Shown: in pieces, positions 17,314 through 26,745 of the stretch
Layout of the letters: each line of letters opens with the position of its first letter
Numbering within the stretch: position 1 is the stretch's first letter
NCBI RefSeq assembly: GCF_003854965.1
Contig: NZ_RQPI01000012.1
Coordinates: 1 to 64,000 of the forward strand
Length of the DNA stretch: 64,000 bases
DNA from: Paenibacillus rhizophilus
GTDB taxonomy: Bacteria; Bacillota; Bacilli; Paenibacillales; Paenibacillaceae
Direction: 5' to 3'
Notes under the pieces: model-generated
Seen by the model: the letters and a program-made list of their open reading frames with translations, nothing else
The model's database searches: none
What the model was told of the DNA's origin: nothing
Translations under genes and position numbers: made by a program

Positions 17314-20061
17314 TTACTTAAGCTTGATTCCCAAAGTCGTAATTTGCGCGGGACCCACATCGAGGGAATCCTTGCCTATATGAGCTAGGGGCCCAATGGT
17401 TTCTTCGAGCACATTGCTTACATACAACTCTTTGATGGACGTGTTGAGTTCAACAGCAAGCGTCGATTCCTCAAGCCTCATATTGTACCATCGCAGGATT
17501 ACATCATCCGTCTGATTGTTGATCTTCATAGTTGAAAAAGCGAGGCCTTCCCCGTTCCATTCTACAAATCCAAAGTCAGCCGGTAGCTTACCTGTATGAA
17601 TTCCGGTTTGCCGCTCAGTCCACGGAATTTGGAACTGATAGGCTTCCGCAAAGGCCCCGGATTGCACACCATGATACGGATGAGGAATCATTTCAAATTC
17701 AACCGTCTGCTCGCCCAAACATTGCGCTTCCGGTGTTGGGAATACGCCCCAATCTCCCAGTTCACCCACGGAGCGTAATAAGGTTACAGCAATCGTATTG
17801 CGCCCATCTCTTAAAATCTCATATTCATTTAAACCCAGGTTGGCTATGGTCAGGCCTGCCCGTTCGTCACTCACATCGACAAATGCTTGCTGATGCTGGC
17901 AGTTGCTTGGATTTTCCCATTCCGGGGCTGGCTCGATATTTCTTTGAACCACCTCAAAGATTGAATCCACCGAGCATACGGTTGTGTTCAAATCAACAGG
18001 AAACAATACACGCAAGCGATGATCCGTTGCCTTGTTGTCAAAAGTCGTTTTTACCTTTATTCCTTTTCCGCCCTTTTCCAGGCTGATACGGGTAGTGAGC
18101 CTCATTGGCACAGTTTCCAGGACACGCTGTGCCTTCCGGTCTTTAAACAGAACCATTTGGTTCATCTCGGATTGCAGCAGTTCATTAGCGCCTTGTGGAA
18201 TTTGCAGCTCATGGATGATTTCAAAGGAAGCGCGGTAGGGTGTATCCTCAACAAGCTTAATCTCAGCCTTAAGGCCTTCCGTTGTGATGGCGATCTCCCC
18301 ATCGGGCTGTTTAAAAACATACTCGTTACCGATATCCCCTACATCCTCATAAATTAGAAGATCCGTAAACGTATGCCCGCTTTGTTTTTCCATGACCGAT
18401 AACCGGCCATCCGCGGATATGGCAACCTTTAAACAATCGTTTTCCATTTCCCGTTCGCCAACGACCAGTGAAGGATTCTCATTAGATTCCGAAACAACCT
18501 CTGCAAGGCCAGGATTCTTGATCCACGCATACGTCTTAAATCCAAGGGCAGGTACATCCTGCGCCTCAAAGGTAAGCTTATGTTTACGGGCCATATAAGG
18601 CTGCCGGAAACGGTCTTCCGGAAGGTCATAGCCAAATTGCGGACCCAGGTCCTCCATAGTAAAGGACACTTTGCTGCCTCGACTATCCATCAATATCCAG
18701 TCGTGATAGCTCTCCTTCTGCAGTTCCTGCGCTGCAAGCGCAGGGACTTGCCCGTCAATGGATATCCGCCCGACTTCCAAAACAACGGATAGGACTCCCG
18801 TACGTTTCCAACCGCTCGTATTGAACACCGTGAAAGGCACCGCTTCTGAGGAAAATTCGGCAAACATAGCGGTATCGATATGCTGAGTGATCGCTTTCAG
18901 GCTTTCGTCTACAATTTCTTCCGTGACATAGAGACTTTTATCAAACCGGGTGATCATTTCCCGGTGAACCTCATCTATACTGCATCCGCAAATACTATCA
19001 TGAGGATGATTCTGCATTAATGTCTTCCACGCATAAGTGAACAAGTGATGGGGATAGGCCTGACCGAGAATATGGGCGAATGCAGCCAGCGGCTCAGCCA
19101 CCTTTTCCAGCATGGCCTGACCGGTCTGGTTCTTTTGTTTGATATACACCCTGGCCGAAGCGGTATTGACCAAAGTAAACCATCCGTCCGTATGCTGGCT
19201 GCGCAGTTCACCCTTTACTACAGATAAATCATCGGGCAAAGCCGGTTTGACCTGCTCTATATAATGCTCAAAGCTGGAATGGACAAATTGAACGTCGGGC
19301 ATCTTCCTTCTTGCAACCGCCAGCGCAGCCGATAAGTCGGTTTGGACAGGCTGATGGTCGCAGCCGTTCATAAACAGTAAATGAGGGGTTGAAGCATACC
19401 GGGCTGCATCCTCAATCTTCTTCTCCCAATACAGCTTTGACTGTTCCTCATCTGCCGGTATTTCCATTCCATTGTGGTACCAGTTTGCGAACAGTATGCC
19501 AAGCACGAAGGACCCGTCCGGAGACTGCCAAATCATTTCCGAATAGGGCGATTCAAAATGGTTGGTTTTATCCGCTACAGCATTATTAAACCCTGTCGGT
19601 TTTACCCCCCTGCCAAACACAGCGGTATCGATTCCGGCCTGCCGCAGGATTTGTGCGGCTTGTCCCATATTTCCGAAGGAGTCCGGAAAATATCCAAGCT
19701 TGGATACAGCGCCTTCATACTGCCGCGCATCTTGAAATCCAATGAGCAGATTCCGGATGTTGGCTTCACTGCTCGTTAAAAATTCATCCTGCAATATATA
19801 CCATGGACCAATAATCAGTCTGCCTTCCTTAATGTAATGCACCAGCTTGTCCCGCATCTCCGGACGAACCTGTAAATAGTCCTCAAGAATAATCGTTTGC
19901 CCGTCTATATGAAAACTATGGAAATCAGCATCATGATCCAACAGCTCCAATAATGTATCCATTAACCGGACGAGGCGTACATGATGTTTTTCATAAGGCA
20001 AATACCATTCGCGATCCCAATGGGTATGAGAAATAATATGGCAAACTAATGGATTGTTCAC
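17314..20061 (-). CDS. Alpha-mannosidase, GH38
   Basis: A 915-residue cytoplasmic protein with the GH38 hallmarks: HIISHTHWDREWYLP at the N-terminus (zinc-binding His and Asp) and GYFPDSFGNMGQAAQIL, whose Asp is the expected nucleophile. LLFMNGCDHQPV supplies a further metal-site His. Length fits bacterial and class II enzymes. It is expected to release mannose from imported alpha-mannosides or N-glycan fragments. The start is GTG at 20061. It follows the binding-protein gene by 75 bases and is part of the cassette with LacI (23744) and the nitrilase. Confidence 0.93.
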   Translation of the reverse strand: MNNPLVCHIISHTHWDREWYLPYEKHHVRLVRLMDTLLELLDHDADFHSFHIDGQTIILEDYLQVRPEMRDKLVHYIKEGRLIIGPWYILQDEFLTSSEANIRNLLIGFQDARQYEGAVSKLGYFPDSFGNMGQAAQILRQAGIDTAVFGRGVKPTGFNNAVADKTNHFESPYSEMIWQSPDGSFVLGILFANWYHNGMEIPADEEQSKLYWEKKIEDAARYASTPHLLFMNGCDHQPVQTDLSAALAVARRKMPDVQFVHSSFEHYIEQVKPALPDDLSVVKGELRSQHTDGWFTLVNTASARVYIKQKNQTGQAMLEKVAEPLAAFAHILGQAYPHHLFTYAWKTLMQNHPHDSICGCSIDEVHREMITRFDKSLYVTEEIVDESLKAITQHIDTAMFAEFSSEAVPFTVFNTSGWKRTGVLSVVLEVGRISIDGQVPALAAQELQKESYHDWILMDSRGSKVSFTMEDLGPQFGYDLPEDRFRQPYMARKHKLTFEAQDVPALGFKTYAWIKNPGLAEVVSESNENPSLVVGEREMENDCLKVAISADGRLSVMEKQSGHTFTDLLIYEDVGDIGNEYVFKQPDGEIAITTEGLKAEIKLVEDTPYRASFEIIHELQIPQGANELLQSEMNQMVLFKDRKAQRVLETVPMRLTTRISLEKGGKGIKVKTTFDNKATDHRLRVLFPVDLNTTVCSVDSIFEVVQRNIEPAPEWENPSNCQHQQAFVDVSDERAGLTIANLGLNEYEILRDGRNTIAVTLLRSVGELGDWGVFPTPEAQCLGEQTVEFEMIPHPYHGVQSGAFAEAYQFQIPWTERQTGIHTGKLPADFGFVEWNGEGLAFSTMKINNQTDDVILRWYNMRLEESTLAVELNTSIKELYVSNVLEETIGPLAHIGKDSLDVGPAQITTLGIKLK

Positions 20062-20136
20062 GGTCTCACCACTCCCAGTAAGTAAGAATCCGGCGCCGAA
20101 TCATTCGCCTCCACGCCGGATTCGATGAATGCTCCG

Positions 20137-21711
20137 CTATTTTGCAAAAGGATTTGATTTGTCCTGCTGAAGCTTGTTGCGCTCATCCTGAACCTGTTGG
20201 CCGCCGCTCTTGTAATAGTTCGCTACATAATTGTCGAAGGTTTGTCCCGGATCCGCTTTGCCGTCCACAATGGCTTTCGTCAGGCCTTCCTGCACGAGCG
20301 CAGCCAGCTTGGCACCATATTGTTCATTCGCAGGGCTTGCAATAGGTCTTCTATAATCGGCGGCATACTTGTTCGTTTTGGATTTTTCCAGGTACAGATT
20401 ATATACGGTTTTCAAATGCTCAAACTGATCCTTGTGATCCACAAATTTCGACTCAAGTTTTTGCAGGGAATCCACTTCCTCCTGCGGAATCACTTCGCGC
20501 AGAACTTCAAGAGAAGCATAATCGTCAGGCAGCTTGTCCGTTGAAATCAACGTTTTCACGCCGTCTTTTTCGGTATAAGTCTTGTCCAGTACACCGTACT
20601 TCATCAGGTCGAGGCCATCTGTCAGCTGCCACTCCAAATATTTGAAGATGGCATCCACATTTTTCGCTTTACTGCTGATCGAGAATCCGCGGTCATGCGG
20701 AGGAATTAATCTGGCTCCGCCCTCGTAGCCGTTAGGTCCTTTAAGCGGCGGAAGTACAGCGACTCCCTTGACATTAGGGCTGTCCACCAGGCGGATATAC
20801 TCATTCTTCGTGCCGGAAGTTACGCCTACATTGCCTGCGATGAATTTATCGATGCCCGGCTTCTTGTCGACCAGCCAATCGGGATCAAGCAGCCCTTGAA
20901 CTCTTAAATCATGCAGATAAGTAAGACCCGTTTTTAGATTGGGATGAATAAAGGCATCGACCAGTGTGTTCGGATCTTCCTCCGAGGGAACAAACCCGTA
21001 CATATTCGCCCCAAAGTTGGTCATAAAGGAATTCAGGAACCAAATGTTCTGGTCTCCGGGAGAAAAGGCGATGGTATCCTTCTTGCCGTTTCCGTCAGGG
21101 TCCTTGTCGCGGAAAGCTTCCAGCATTTTTGTGAATTCATCAACGGTTGCCGGTTCTTTAATGGCCAGTTTGTCCGCCCAATCCTTGCGGTAATATGTGA
21201 GTTGCGGCTCTTGTCCAATGTACCACGGCAGATGATAAATCTTGCCGTCCTTCGGACTCTTGAGCAGATTCCAGACATCGTCCGAGACCATTTCTTTCAC
21301 TTTAGGGTATTTTGCAAGATAATCGTCCAGTGGCAGGAATGCGCCCTGCTCGACATAGCTGTTATACTGAGGCCAGTCGGGTCCGAAGTTATGAATAATA
21401 TCCGGCAAATCCCCGCCGGCCATCAGCACATTCAGCTTGTTGTCATATTCTTGGGCGGGAATAAATTGATATTCAAGTTTAACATTAGCCTTTTCTTCGA
21501 TTAATTTTTCAATCGCTGTATCCGGGGCATAGCGCTGCCCGCCGTTCAAATGCTTCAAGATCGTAATGGTTACCGGCTCCGAGCTGCCGGCAGCATCTGC
21601 TGCCGTGTCTGCACCGCTGTTTGCGCCATTATTGCCCGAAGAACATCCGCCGAGAACAATTACAAGTGCCGTCAATAACAAAGACCCTTTTTTCCAAAAG
21701 CTGCTTTTCAT
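20137..21711 (-). CDS. Substrate-binding lipoprotein of an LplA-type sugar ABC transporter
   Basis: A 524-residue solute-binding protein of the long LplA class common in Paenibacillus. The signal peptide is lipoprotein-type: KKGSLLLTALVIVLGGCSSG, lipobox LGGC. The body has PDIIHNFGPDWPQY and KDWADKLAIKEPATVDEF, typical of this class. It delivers an oligosaccharide, plausibly mannosidic given the GH38 neighbour, to the permeases at 21755-23620. Unlike in block 1, the binding-protein gene follows the permease genes. Confidence 0.9.
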   Translation of the reverse strand: MKSSFWKKGSLLLTALVIVLGGCSSGNNGANSGADTAADAAGSSEPVTITILKHLNGGQRYAPDTAIEKLIEEKANVKLEYQFIPAQEYDNKLNVLMAGGDLPDIIHNFGPDWPQYNSYVEQGAFLPLDDYLAKYPKVKEMVSDDVWNLLKSPKDGKIYHLPWYIGQEPQLTYYRKDWADKLAIKEPATVDEFTKMLEAFRDKDPDGNGKKDTIAFSPGDQNIWFLNSFMTNFGANMYGFVPSEEDPNTLVDAFIHPNLKTGLTYLHDLRVQGLLDPDWLVDKKPGIDKFIAGNVGVTSGTKNEYIRLVDSPNVKGVAVLPPLKGPNGYEGGARLIPPHDRGFSISSKAKNVDAIFKYLEWQLTDGLDLMKYGVLDKTYTEKDGVKTLISTDKLPDDYASLEVLREVIPQEEVDSLQKLESKFVDHKDQFEHLKTVYNLYLEKSKTNKYAADYRRPIASPANEQYGAKLAALVQEGLTKAIVDGKADPGQTFDNYVANYYKSGGQQVQDERNKLQQDKSNPFAK

Positions 21712-21754
21712 CCTTATCCCTCCTGATTATCTGCTTTGTATCTCGCTTGAAGTG

Positions 21755-22630
21755 CTATCCTTTCACAGCTCCCAATACCATTCCCTTAACGAAATAGCGT
21801 TGTAAAAAAGGATAAACAACCAAAACGGGCAAGGCGGCAAAAATAATTGAAGCTGCTTGAATATTTGCGGGTTCGACCGCTTGGCCGGCAGTGGATAAGG
21901 TATTCAAAGCGGCTACGTTGCTCATGTTGTTATCAAATACGATCGTTCGCAGCAGCACCTGCAACGGCCATTTCGATGAATCCGAAAGATAGAGAACCCC
22001 CAGAAAAAACTCATTCCAGTGGTATACACCATAAAACAGCCCTATAGTAGCAATCGCCGGTTTGGAGATTGGAATAAGGATTCGGAATAATACCGTCCAT
22101 TCGCTGCAGCCGTCTATTTTGGCCGCTTCCTCCAAACTGCCGGGCAAACCCATAATGAAGTTACGCATCAAAATCAGGTTGAACGCGGAAACCGCGCCGG
22201 TGAGGATTAAAGCCCAGAGCGAGTTCAGCAAACCCATATTTTTGATTAATAAATAGCTCGGAATCATCCCCGCGTTGAACATCATCGGAATCACAATGTA
22301 GACCATGAACCCTTTGTACCCCGGAAGCTCCGGTTTGGATAGCGCGTAAGCTCCGGCAATCGTTAGGATTAGATTCAATAAGGTTCCAACAATCGTAATG
22401 AATGCCGTGATATAAAAGCTTTTGACCAAAGCATTCGTAGAAAACAAATATTTGTAGGCTTGAAACGTAATCTCCTTGGGCCACAGCAGTAGATTGCTCT
22501 TATGCACCTCGCTGGCCGAAGTCAATGAAAGATTAAAGACGTGAAGGATAGGCAGTATGGTGGCCACACAGGCAAACGCTAAGATGGAATAAATGATGAA
22601 ATCGGCAAAACGGTTCTTTTGTTCAACCAT
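21755..22630 (-). CDS. Sugar ABC transporter permease (YtcP/LplC type)
   Basis: A 291-residue membrane protein with about six hydrophobic segments, the EAA loop GSLEEAAKIDGCSEWTVLFR and the C-terminus QRYFVKGMVLGAVKG typical of the class. It pairs with the LplB-type permease 12 bases upstream. No ATPase gene is in the cassette. Confidence 0.9.
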   Translation of the reverse strand: MVEQKNRFADFIIYSILAFACVATILPILHVFNLSLTSASEVHKSNLLLWPKEITFQAYKYLFSTNALVKSFYITAFITIVGTLLNLILTIAGAYALSKPELPGYKGFMVYIVIPMMFNAGMIPSYLLIKNMGLLNSLWALILTGAVSAFNLILMRNFIMGLPGSLEEAAKIDGCSEWTVLFRILIPISKPAIATIGLFYGVYHWNEFFLGVLYLSDSSKWPLQVLLRTIVFDNNMSNVAALNTLSTAGQAVEPANIQAASIIFAALPVLVVYPFLQRYFVKGMVLGAVKG

Positions 22631-22642
22631 GGTCTTTCCCCC

Positions 22643-23620
22643 TTACCATAAAGTTGGTTCGCCGCTGCGCTTAATGATGCGGTTAGCCGAAACAATCAGG
22701 ATAAAGCCGACAACCCCTTTGAACAAACCTATGGCCGTAGCTTCACTAAAGTTGGCCTGCTCGATTCCAATCCGGTATACATAGGTATCAAATATATCCG
22801 ATACGCCATACACCGTCGGGTTGCTCATCACAAAGATCTGTTCAAAGCCGGCGTCCAGAATATAACCGATCTGTATAATAAGCATGAGAAATACCGTTGG
22901 AAGCAGTGCGGGCAAAGTTACGTGAATCATCTTTTTCCATCTGCCTGATCCATCGACCGTCGCTGCCTCGTATAATTGCGGATCGATGGAGCTTAAGGCC
23001 GCCAAGTAAATAATCGCTCCCCAGCCAAAATCCTTCAGAATACCGGTAATGACCAGAATGGAACGGAAATAATCGGGGCCTGTAACAAAGTCTATTGCCG
23101 GAATGCCGAAGCCTTTCAAAATTTCATTAATGATCCCTGCGGGACTAATAAAGGAAAGGATTAATCCTCCGTATACGATCCAGGAAAGGAAATGCGGGAA
23201 ATAAGTGATGGTTTGGACGGTTTTTTTAACGGATTGTTTTCTTACCTCATTGAGCAGCAAAGCGAAGATAATAGGAACGGGGAATCCAAAAATAAGGCGG
23301 TAACCGCTGATCAGCAGGGTGTTTACTAATAATTGATAAAAGTCTTCGGAATGATAGATCATGTTAAAATGCTTGAATCCCACCCAAGGACTGTCCGCAA
23401 TCCCTATAAAAGGTTGAAAATCCTTAAAAGCGATACTGATACCGGCAAAGGGGATATAGTGGAAGATAAAAAAATAAATCAATGTGGGGAGGAGCATCCA
23501 GTATAAATTCCGGTACTTCTTTATTTGCCTCCACTTGTTTGATAAACCGGTCGATTTACCGGTCAACTTACCAGTCGATTTACCGGATGTTTTCATCAGT
23601 GAAGTATGTTCCACAGCCAT
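22643..23620 (-). CDS. Sugar ABC transporter permease (LplB type)
   Basis: A 325-residue permease. The first 30 residues are a repetitive Lys/Ser/Thr/Gly tail (SGKSTGKLTGKSTG), then a first membrane segment at about 41-60, and later the EAA loop PQLYEAATVDGSGRWKKMIH. It is the first gene of the block 3 transport operon, downstream of the operator at 23697. The N-terminal repeat is a small internal duplication; the real start could also be internal. Confidence 0.88.
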   Translation of the reverse strand: MAVEHTSLMKTSGKSTGKLTGKSTGLSNKWRQIKKYRNLYWMLLPTLIYFFIFHYIPFAGISIAFKDFQPFIGIADSPWVGFKHFNMIYHSEDFYQLLVNTLLISGYRLIFGFPVPIIFALLLNEVRKQSVKKTVQTITYFPHFLSWIVYGGLILSFISPAGIINEILKGFGIPAIDFVTGPDYFRSILVITGILKDFGWGAIIYLAALSSIDPQLYEAATVDGSGRWKKMIHVTLPALLPTVFLMLIIQIGYILDAGFEQIFVMSNPTVYGVSDIFDTYVYRIGIEQANFSEATAIGLFKGVVGFILIVSANRIIKRSGEPTLW

Positions 23621-23696
23621 AAATACTTACGCCTCCTTCTAAATTTATGGGATTTTTAAAATACATACCAATTCCGATGTGGTTTGACAAAATTCA

Positions 23697-23712
23697 CCTA
23701 AAACGTTTTAGG
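23697..23712. promoter_or_regulatory. Perfect 16-bp LacI-type operator ahead of the transport operon
   Basis: CCTAAAACGTTTTAGG is a perfect 16-base palindrome between the LacI gene and the permease operon. It has the same core as the block 1 operators. TTGACA-like sequence at about 23683-23688 lies beside it. Confidence 0.78.
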
Positions 23713-23743
23713 AAAAGTGTATGAAAATCCTGCTTTCTTTTTT

Positions 23744-24766
23744 TTAAACGGACCGGTTGCCGCAGCTCTCCCGGATTACAAGATGAGCCGGAACGGTAAC
23801 CCTTTGGATAGAACCATCGTTATTATTCTCTATAATATTTATCAAGATTTTCGCAGCGGATTGTCCTATTTTGAGCCTTTGCTGGCGGACTGTGGTCAAC
23901 GCAGGGCTGTAGCCTGCAGCGGAATCAATATCATCAAAGCCTATTACCGAGATGTCACCAGGCACACTGTAACCTAGCTCCTTTAAAGCTTCGATCGCTC
24001 CATAAGCCATGGTATCGCTGGAAGCAAATATTGCTGTAACATCGGTTTTTTTCGAAAAAAATGATTTGGTGAGCTTGTAGCTCTGCTCCTGGGAAAACTC
24101 GCAATACTTAATCAGTTGTTCATCTACAGGGATATTATGTTTAGTTAGAGCATTCTTATAGCCTGCTACCCGATCATGTGCGGCCTTGGCTATCTGATCT
24201 CCGGCTATTTTTAAAATTCGGGTATGATTCAGTTGAATTAAATAATCCGTTGCTTCAAAAGCTGCCGATTCGTTATCGGACTCTACCATATTCACATTAA
24301 AATACTGATGCGGAACACTATCTATGTAGACAGTAGGAAGAGTTTCATGCAAAGCCCGTATGTTCTGATCCGCACGTTGGTCGCCGGTTAGTATAAGGAT
24401 GACCCCAGCTACACCATTTTCAATACAAATCGACTTGTAACTCTTGGATTCTCTTTTCCGATTGGAAAATATAAGAATATCATACCCTTCTGCGCCGCAT
24501 ACATCCTTGATGGAACGCAGGAACTCGCTAAAGAATGGATGATCAAATCCCGAGTTGGTCTGATCGCCAAAGAAAATGCCAATCATATTCGATTTTTTAG
24601 TAATTAACCCTCTTGCCATCACATTAGGTGTGTAATCCATTTCTTGAGCGGTTTTTAAAACAAGCTGTTTGGTCTTGAGGTTGATATCGGAATAACCGTT
24701 CAATGCCTTGGAAACTGTGGATACGGAAAATCCGGTCGCTTTAGCGATGTCTCTTATATTCGCCAC
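23744..24766 (-). CDS. LacI-family transcriptional repressor (copy 2)
   Basis: A 340-residue paralogue of the regulator at 6933-7970, nearly identical in the helix-turn-helix (NIRDIAKATGFSVSTVSKAL) and hinge (NVMARGLITKKSN). This explains why the operators in both cassettes share the CTAAAACGTTTT core. The sensor domain is also similar (YDILIFSNRKRESKSYK; GVILILTGDQR). It probably controls the GH38/nitrilase/transporter operon and itself, and might also bind block 1 operators. Confidence 0.92.
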   Translation of the reverse strand: MANIRDIAKATGFSVSTVSKALNGYSDINLKTKQLVLKTAQEMDYTPNVMARGLITKKSNMIGIFFGDQTNSGFDHPFFSEFLRSIKDVCGAEGYDILIFSNRKRESKSYKSICIENGVAGVILILTGDQRADQNIRALHETLPTVYIDSVPHQYFNVNMVESDNESAAFEATDYLIQLNHTRILKIAGDQIAKAAHDRVAGYKNALTKHNIPVDEQLIKYCEFSQEQSYKLTKSFFSKKTDVTAIFASSDTMAYGAIEALKELGYSVPGDISVIGFDDIDSAAGYSPALTTVRQQRLKIGQSAAKILINIIENNNDGSIQRVTVPAHLVIRESCGNRSV

Positions 24767-24817
24767 TTCAGGTCACCTCATAGTAGACTTGGTTAACAAT
24801 GCTAACAAGCACTCTTT

Positions 24818-24833
24818 CCTAAAACGTTTTCTG
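24818..24833. promoter_or_regulatory. LacI-type operator upstream of LacI copy 2
   Basis: CCTAAAACGTTTTCTG shows the shared core with one imperfect arm. It lies 52 bases upstream of the gene start, fitting autoregulation. Confidence 0.7.
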
Positions 24834-25090
24834 AAACTTGATAACGTGATTATATGAGAGATATAATAACATGTCAACGGTTTTAGTTAAAATTTTTATA
24901 TTTTATGTAATCTATTATTACATCCGTTCCGAGATAACAAGTAAAAACATTCCTCCCTCTACAAATTCACTGCCCGTTAACGTAGGAAGGCATCCTCCAT
25001 TTATGCAGGAGCTGCGCTCACCTGCCAGCGTGGGATTGCTAGAACAGTCTGCCTCTTCTGCATGGGTTCTTCAGGAGAGGCTGCAATCAA
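24834..25090. other. Gene-free AT-rich stretch
   Basis: Between the LacI copy 2 promoter region and the terminator of sigK remnant D I see no convincing coding frame, RNA gene or repeat. The left half is AT-rich; the right half may hold decayed sequence. Confidence 0.5.
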
Positions 25091-25118
25091 AAATGGCCTG
25101 CCAATTGGCAGACCATTT
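25091..25118 (-). terminator. Rho-independent terminator after sigK remnant D
   Basis: AATGGCCTGCCAA pairs with TTGGCAGACCATT with one mismatch and almost no loop. On the minus strand it is followed by a short T run. It lies 9 bases after the native stop of remnant D. Confidence 0.72.
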
Positions 25119-25126
25119 TGATTTAA

Positions 25127-25640
25127 TCATCTTTTCGCCTTATAAAACTCATGATAAAGCTTCATCAGCGCCGCTTCTCAATCCGCGATACATAGCTGCG
25201 GCTGATCCCCAGTTCCTTAGCGATCTCCCGCTGCGTTCGCTCTTCCCCACCCGTGTCAAGGCCGAAGCGGCCGACCACGACCTCTTTTTCCCGGTCATCC
25301 AATATATCTAAATTGCGGTAGATCTTGCTCTTCTCGATCTTGAGATCCACTTCCTTGATTACGTCGTCGGTCTCAGAACCGAGGATATCGATCAAGGTGA
25401 TTTCGTTGCCTTCTTTTATCAGTACCAATTGGATCGTGCAGCGACACGTCCTTGCGCGTTTTTTTGAGCGAGCGCAAGTGCATCAGGATTTCATTCTCGA
25501 TGCAGCGGGCTGCAAACGTCGCCAATTTCGTACCCTTGTTGGGGCGGTAGCTTTCTATGGCCTTGATGAGCCCGATCGTCCCGATGGAGATTAAATCCTC
25601 CATGTCTTCGCCGGTGTTGTCGAATTTCTTGACGATATGG
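25127..25640 (-). pseudogene. sigK remnant D (3' two-thirds, frameshifted)
   Basis: The minus strand contains nearly all of SigK from His64 to the C-terminus ([20 protein letters not shown] ... EFYKAKR, TGA at 25127-25129). It is broken by at least two indels: one near 25410-25425, where GTDKEGNE becomes GTDKRRQR, and one near 25175, where a C is lost from the GCGCCCGC stretch. Both destroy the frame of sigma region 4. Homology ends at 25640; beyond it lies ACACGATACGATGT, also present with one change next to remnant E. It is a pseudogene, although an N-terminal piece could still be translated. Confidence 0.9.
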
Positions 25641-25654
25641 ACACGATACGATGT

Positions 25655-25704
25655 AAAAAAATAAACCAATACGATCGATCCCGATTCGAATTGGTTTATT
25701 TTTT
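25655..25704. terminator. Strong bidirectional terminator-like hairpin
   Basis: AAAAAATAAACCAAT (25656-25670) is perfectly complementary to ATTGGTTTATTTTTT (25690-25704), with a 19-base loop. The A- and T-rich outer parts make it suitable on both strands. It lies between the end of the small broken gene and sigK remnant D. The TAA of the broken gene falls inside the right arm. Confidence 0.75.
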
Positions 25705-26026
25705 GGTTTTGTGCCTGGTCCGTAATTGCTGTTCAATTATTTGTACCCATTCAGGCAATTCATCTAAATAATATTTTATTCCACTTTTATCTGCTTCAAG
25801 AATAATTTCACCATCTGTTTTACTATTATCGATAACGACTAAATGATCTATTTGGTCCAAGTTCCTGTTCATTCATTTCCTCGATTTCACCCGTGCTATA
25901 TTCTTTAACAATTTGCCCTTCAACTGTTTTATATACTATATATGTCCCATTTGCTTTAGCATCCAATTTCGCACGATCACCCGTTAATCGAATCAATTTA
26001 GCAAGGTCCTGTGTAAGATTCATCAT
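25696..26026 (-). pseudogene. Small unknown gene with a frameshift
   Basis: The first frame runs from 26026 and encodes MNLTQDLAKLIRLTGDRAKL, then a short acidic stretch ending at 25826. The following 130 bases are coding-like in the next frame (DHLVVIDNSKTDGEIILEAD and [20 protein letters not shown]), ending with TAA at 25696. Joined, they would give a charged soluble protein of about 110 residues. I do not recognise it. The shift lies near the GGAACTTGGACCAAATAG stretch (about 25850-25865); a sequencing error or genuine decay are both possible. It is the only gene between sigK remnants D and E. Confidence 0.5.
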
Positions 26027-26167
26027 TTAACAAACACCTCATTTTTTTCTTATAGCTCGAGTATAACACAGCACAATGTAATTTATATTCACTTTGGTGT
26101 GATCCTCGGATCTTTTACAAATGATGAATTCTCTCATGCAACCGAAAGATCACAATACAGAGACACA

Positions 26168-26215
26168 AATAGCCTGTAGGAATGAGAAATTGATTTCTCA
26201 TTCCTACAGGTTATT
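26168..26215 (-). terminator. Strong hairpin after sigK copy E
   Basis: A 23-base inverted repeat with one or two mismatches, AATAGCCTGTAGGAATGAGA... pairing with ...TCTCATTCCTACAGGTTATT, and a two-base loop. A T-containing stretch follows on the minus strand. It lies 15 bases beyond the stop of copy E and is unlike the terminators of the other sigK copies. Confidence 0.75.
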
Positions 26216-26230
26216 AATCTAATATCCAAC

Positions 26231-26745
26231 TCACCGCTTCGCCTTATAAAACTCATGATACAGCTTCATCAGCGCCCGCTTCTCTATCCGCGACACATAG
26301 CTCCGGCTGATGCCCAGTTCCTTGGCGATTTCCCGCTGCGTCCGCTCTTCCCCACCCGTGTCCAGGCCGAAGCGCCCGACCACGACCTCTTTTTCCCGGT
26401 CATCCAATATATCTAAATTGCGGTAGATCTTGCTCTTCTCGATCTTGAGATCCACTTCCTTGATTACGTCGTCTGTCTCAGAGCCAAGTATATCGATCAA
26501 AGTAATCTCATTACCCTCTTTATCCGTACCAATCGGGTCATGTAGCGATACATCCTTACGGGTCTTTTTCAACGATCGGAGGTGCATCAGGATTTCGTTT
26601 TCAATACAACGGGCAGCAAAGGTTGCGAGCTTCGTTCCTTTGTTGGGGCGGTAGCTCTCGATGGCTTTAATCAATCCGATCGTCCCGATGGAGATGAGAT
26701 CCTCCATGTCTTCGCCGGTGTTGTCGAATTTTTTGAGGTTATGGA
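26231..26745 (-). pseudogene. sigK copy E (5'-truncated, open reading frame kept)
   Basis: Homology to sigK spans His64 to the native C-terminus with no frameshift: [20 protein letters not shown] through regions 2.2-2.4, 3 and 4 to EFYKAKR. Upstream of His64 the sequence is unrelated, but an ATG at 26759-26761 gives an open frame of 176 residues starting [14 protein letters not shown]. The pro-sequence and the start of region 2 are missing. There is no clear ribosome site at that ATG. I treat it as a truncated copy, but the conserved frame means a shortened product cannot be ruled out. Confidence 0.85.
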
